Positions 60,563-64,000 of a stretch of 64,000 nt of DNA are shown here, one piece after another. The DNA comes from Hymenolepis diminuta. Taxonomy: Eukaryota > Platyhelminthes > Cestoda > Cyclophyllidea > Hymenolepididae. The notes beneath the pieces are model-generated. The model was not told the DNA's origin. It saw only the letters and a list, made by a program, of their open reading frames with translations, and did not search any database. Position 1 is the first letter of the stretch. Every line of letters begins with the position of its first letter. The stretch lies in assembly GCA_900708905.1 (NCBI GenBank), contig CAADRB010000047.1, positions 286,225 through 350,224 of the forward strand. The letters are read 5' to 3'. The position numbers were made by a program, and so were the translations under genes.

Positions 60563-63500
60563 GTCCTCTACCCCCTCTGTCGCCTCTTCTGCCGCTCAAA
60601 ATATGTCATCCTTCTTTCCTCTTTCTGTAGGATTATCTTTACTCTTCTCAGTGTTATCTTTCTATAACGCCCCCTCGATCCTTTTCCCTTGGTTCTTGGT
60701 TAAATTAGCGATGTCTTTCATTCTTATGCCTCTTTTTTTGAGATACTGTTTTGAAATAAAGTTGAGCGGCTTTATACCTATGGAAAAAGGATTTGGGTGT
60801 GTTTTGTATTGCGTTTTTTTCAGGGTTGTGTTTGGTGTTTGACGCCTCCGTGGGGACGCCATTTGCTGGTGTTGAGTGTAATTGGATCATAGAGTGCGGG
60901 TCTCATTGATTGACGCTGAAATCGTGTTATTAAAATTGTGCCCTCATTTAAGCTCTTTTTGATGCCAGAAAAAACGCACTCCCTTACAAAATGCTGTAGT
61001 GGTAGAAGTAGTAGTAGCAGATGTCTGCACCAGAGTAAACTATTTTTCATCGTAGATTTAAGTTGTATTCCGGTTTTTTCATGTACCTCAACTTTGATAC
61101 CGACTTCTTTAGATTAAGTTGCCTTTACCTAAATAGGGATATAGTCGATCGATAACATTGAATTTGTCTTTTTCAAGTGATAAAGAGTGGTTCTTAAATC
61201 CTTCGTATTAAGTCCCTTTTACCAACCAATAATCAGCAAAGATGCGAATGGAATGGAGAGTGAACTTCGAGTAATTTCCCCCTGAAAGACTTTACAGCTC
61301 TAGTTAGAATTGTACCTCTTCAAATACTCGGTCTTCTTGGCTCGAAGTTTTTGCGAGCATTAATTTTGAGTGGAGCTCGGTTCTGAACATCTTTAAGTAG
61401 AAATTGCACAAGATGTCGTTTTTTCGAATGAAGTTTATTTGGATTCTTGAAGTCAGGCTTTCCACAAACCAACTGATCTGTATACTTTTAGTCAATTAAA
61501 GAGGCGAAGATATGAGTTTCTCGCATGAGCGGCTCCAGGACACCTCTCTATCCGAATCATGTGCTGTTAACAACTCTCATAAAGGGCTTAAGAAGTGAAC
61601 TTCTGGAATTATACATATTTAAACCGTCAGGTCATGTTTTAGCTAATAGAGAGGTTTTAGCAACCCCAGAATCACTAAGTTTCATTTTTCCTAGTGAATG
61701 AAGAGTTTAAAGTTTAGAAGAGAACCAAAAGCGAGATTATCAAAAATGCAGGAATCCTCAATGAAATTAGTGCCAGATAAGGATAACCCACACATTCGAC
61801 TGAAATATCGGAGTGCTTGTTTGCTAATTTGGCTTCGGACTCCATATGCACTTTAAATTAAACAAAATTTAACTTTCGGCTCTATATTCTAATAAAGTTT
61901 TCCGGATCGATTGGAGTCAACAGTATGCTGTAAAATTCTTATACCACAATGATCCATAATTGTCCACTTTCTATTAAAGGGAAACTTTCAATAATAACAT
62001 ACTTATAGGTATATTTGTGATTCTGCTCCGTGATTATTGCCTTAATTTGAAATTCGATTTTTAGATTTATGACTCATCTCACCTCCTTTCAACTATTTAT
62101 CGATTGGTGCCGCTTATCCAATTCTTCCTATTCATCATATCTGGCTATTTCTTCTTAGTACACGTCCAGCCACCGACTTTCCCTTCCTGTCCTTATTTGG
62201 CGAAGATGTTCCTCAAAGTTAATACGAGGTTCCCCATTCTATCCTATTGATTCCTTTCCTACGAACTAATTTTTATAATTAATACTAACAGAGACTTACA
62301 TTAAAGAGAAAAATATCACTCACTTCTTTTCATAGATATTAAAAATGGAATGATATTGAAATAACTTAATGAATCATAAATAATACAGTCAAGCTTTATA
62401 TTGTTTGAAAATAAATACGTAGCTGCTTTTATGCAGCAAGTCACGTTGTGGACCAATTGACTGAAATGAAAAGTAATATTATGCTACTCATCATCATATA
62501 CATTTAAGTTCAACGTTTTAACCTGAGATACATAGTTTGACTGTAATAGTTGAAATATCTCTTAGTTAATCTACCATCATTACATTCTAGAACATGCTCT
62601 CCACGTTTATGCAATACAATTTAATATACATATAACTAGAAGATCTGTCCCTTTTCAAAAAAATGGTTCATTCGCCCAGTCAATCTTCTACCAATGTTTT
62701 AGCTGAGGATGTACAGAACCATTTTAGGAGATTTGAAGATTTTCCTAATGCCGGTAATGAATCTAGGATTCAGGGATTGCCGCCTTATTTTAGCCCCTGC
62801 AGGAAACGACATTTTTCATTTATCAAGCTTTGATTGCCCACAATGACTTCATTTGTCTGCTCACGTTATCGGCAAAATAAACTATTTTTCGAAAGTTTCA
62901 ACTTCATACTGCAGGCAGGGCTAACATTTCGTCGAATTCCTATTAATTTCTTAGAGAGGTTAGAAAGTAAGAGTTGAATGCTTAGGGGAAAGTCTCTTCT
63001 TTTCACGATGCGCCAGTATTGAGGGGAGTTTTAATTCATTAATAGAATAGATTGTGACTTCTGAAGTAGTGCCAAAGATGGTAGATCTTTATGTCACTAA
63101 TAGTAATACGAAAATTAATTATGCCCTTATCCTTCTAAATGTGGAGATGAATGTCGCACGGACATTTCAGAATGTAATTTTATTTAAATGTCGATGATTT
63201 TGTTATCAAGTATAATTACAGAATAGCATGACGTGAGTAAACTCTACTGATCTCCGTAGGTTGAATAGATTTACTCCTAGTCTAAAATATCCGTTTTGAC
63301 CGTAATAAGATACCAATGAATCGAGGTGGCATTACCGACCACAGATTTAAGTAAAGCGACTAACAAGCTTTAAATAACGTGTCCATAATGCAATCCATGA
63401 ACATGATAATAAAATCATTACATTTTGACATTACAAAGTTAATAGCGCTCCCAGTAAGAATGCCTCTATTAGTCAGATAAAGTAAGGCTCATGATTCCCT

Positions 63501-64000
63501 GACTTAAGTAATCCCTCACTATTTCTTATCTTACTAGACTCAGTTTTTATTCGCTTTATTCACACGTTTTCCCATTAATAAAGCTAACGAAGTTTTTCTG
63601 CTTTTCCATGGGCATAATAATGTTCTTCGTCGTAATGTGGAAAATTTTACTTTCTCAACGACATGAGCTTTGATTCCTGAATAATAATTTTTCAGAGCAT
63701 ATTAGTTTCAAAGAAGATTTAATCAAAGAATTTCCTAACAACTCAAGTTGTTTAAAATCTGAGACGTCATGTTCTGCGGTAAGTGAATCGGAGCAAATAC
63801 TCTTTACAAGGGGTGGGATTCATTCATAAAATTAGGATTATTCATTTCATTTCCATGTGTTATTTTTCATATATTACATTCTTAAAACGTGGTACAGCAG
63901 TGAACATAATCCTAGTTTTTCCTCGTTATTGTTAAATTAGTTTACTTAGAGAGCATGGAGTAAATCAACAAAGGAGTAGTAGGAAATCTGTAACATCCCG
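60563..64000. other. 3' UTR of the ATPase and gene-free right flank
   Basis: After the poly(A) signal at 60755 there is about 3.2 kb of AT-rich DNA. Small open frames (for example 60820-61050 and 61304-61495, minus strand) have no splice context or recognisable protein. I see no RNA gene or clear repeat. Confidence 0.6.
60755..60760 (+). terminator. Poly(A) signal AATAAA, P5B ATPase
   Basis: Canonical AATAAA 193 bases downstream of the TAA stop at 60562, followed by a GT/T-rich stretch (60785-60840) as expected of a downstream element. Confidence 0.65.

Noticed and set aside
1..64000. Prokaryotic-type systems such as CRISPR arrays, operons or toxin-antitoxin pairs
   Set aside because: No regularly spaced repeats or co-directional intronless genes; all real genes have spliceosomal introns.

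Overview
The window is nuclear DNA from a eukaryote, most likely a parasitic flatworm (a tapeworm or fluke). This is inferred from clearly AT-rich DNA (judged by eye), intron-rich genes that mix minimal introns of 32-47 bp with kilobase introns, several genes whose shortest introns sit at the 5' end, a decayed mariner element and a tRNA-like SINE family. No species-specific marker was recognised. There are no prokaryotic features. One assembly gap (N run) lies at 33422-33479.

Five protein genes were reconstructed exon by exon, using reading-frame phase to join splice sites. (1) Minus strand, 11990 to 33 and running off the left edge: the 5' part (about 640 residues) of an unrecognised Pro/Ser/Thr/Gln/His-rich disordered protein with introns of 1.5-2.9 kb. 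(2) Plus strand, about 13131-31027: CFAP47, a ciliary/flagellar protein with repeated Ig-like (ASH/MSP-type) segments and one calponin-homology domain, about 34 exons. (3) Minus strand, 37147 to 33555: NFS1, the mitochondrial cysteine desulfurase, complete with 8 exons and 436 residues. (4) Plus strand, 37771-42842: a two-exon, 855-residue basic Ser/Pro-rich protein with SxIP-type motifs near its C-terminus, possibly a SLAIN-like microtubule plus-end protein. (5) Plus strand, 47798-60562: a complete P5B-type ATPase (ATP13A2/ATP13A3 family), 18 exons, 1405 residues.

Layout: genes 1 and 2 diverge across about 1.1 kb. Genes 2 and 3 converge, with a decayed mariner transposon and the gap between them. 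Genes 3 and 4 diverge across 0.6 kb. Genes 4 and 5 are in tandem, separated by about 5 kb without a recognisable gene. The last 3.4 kb also holds no recognisable gene. The genes do not form a pathway; this is ordinary eukaryotic gene order.

The repeats are the least expected content. There are four copies of a tRNA-like SINE (three in the first intron from the left edge, one in an ATPase intron), three copies of a second dispersed repeat of about 150 bp, and a pair of old repeats in two neighbouring CFAP47 introns. I did not find a novel multi-gene system. The best leads are the SINE families, the enlarged cytosolic parts of the P5B ATPase, the unassigned low-complexity protein with a possible intronic poly(A) isoform, and the splice-site oddities (32-36 bp introns, one GC-AG intron, 3' splice sites just before start codons).
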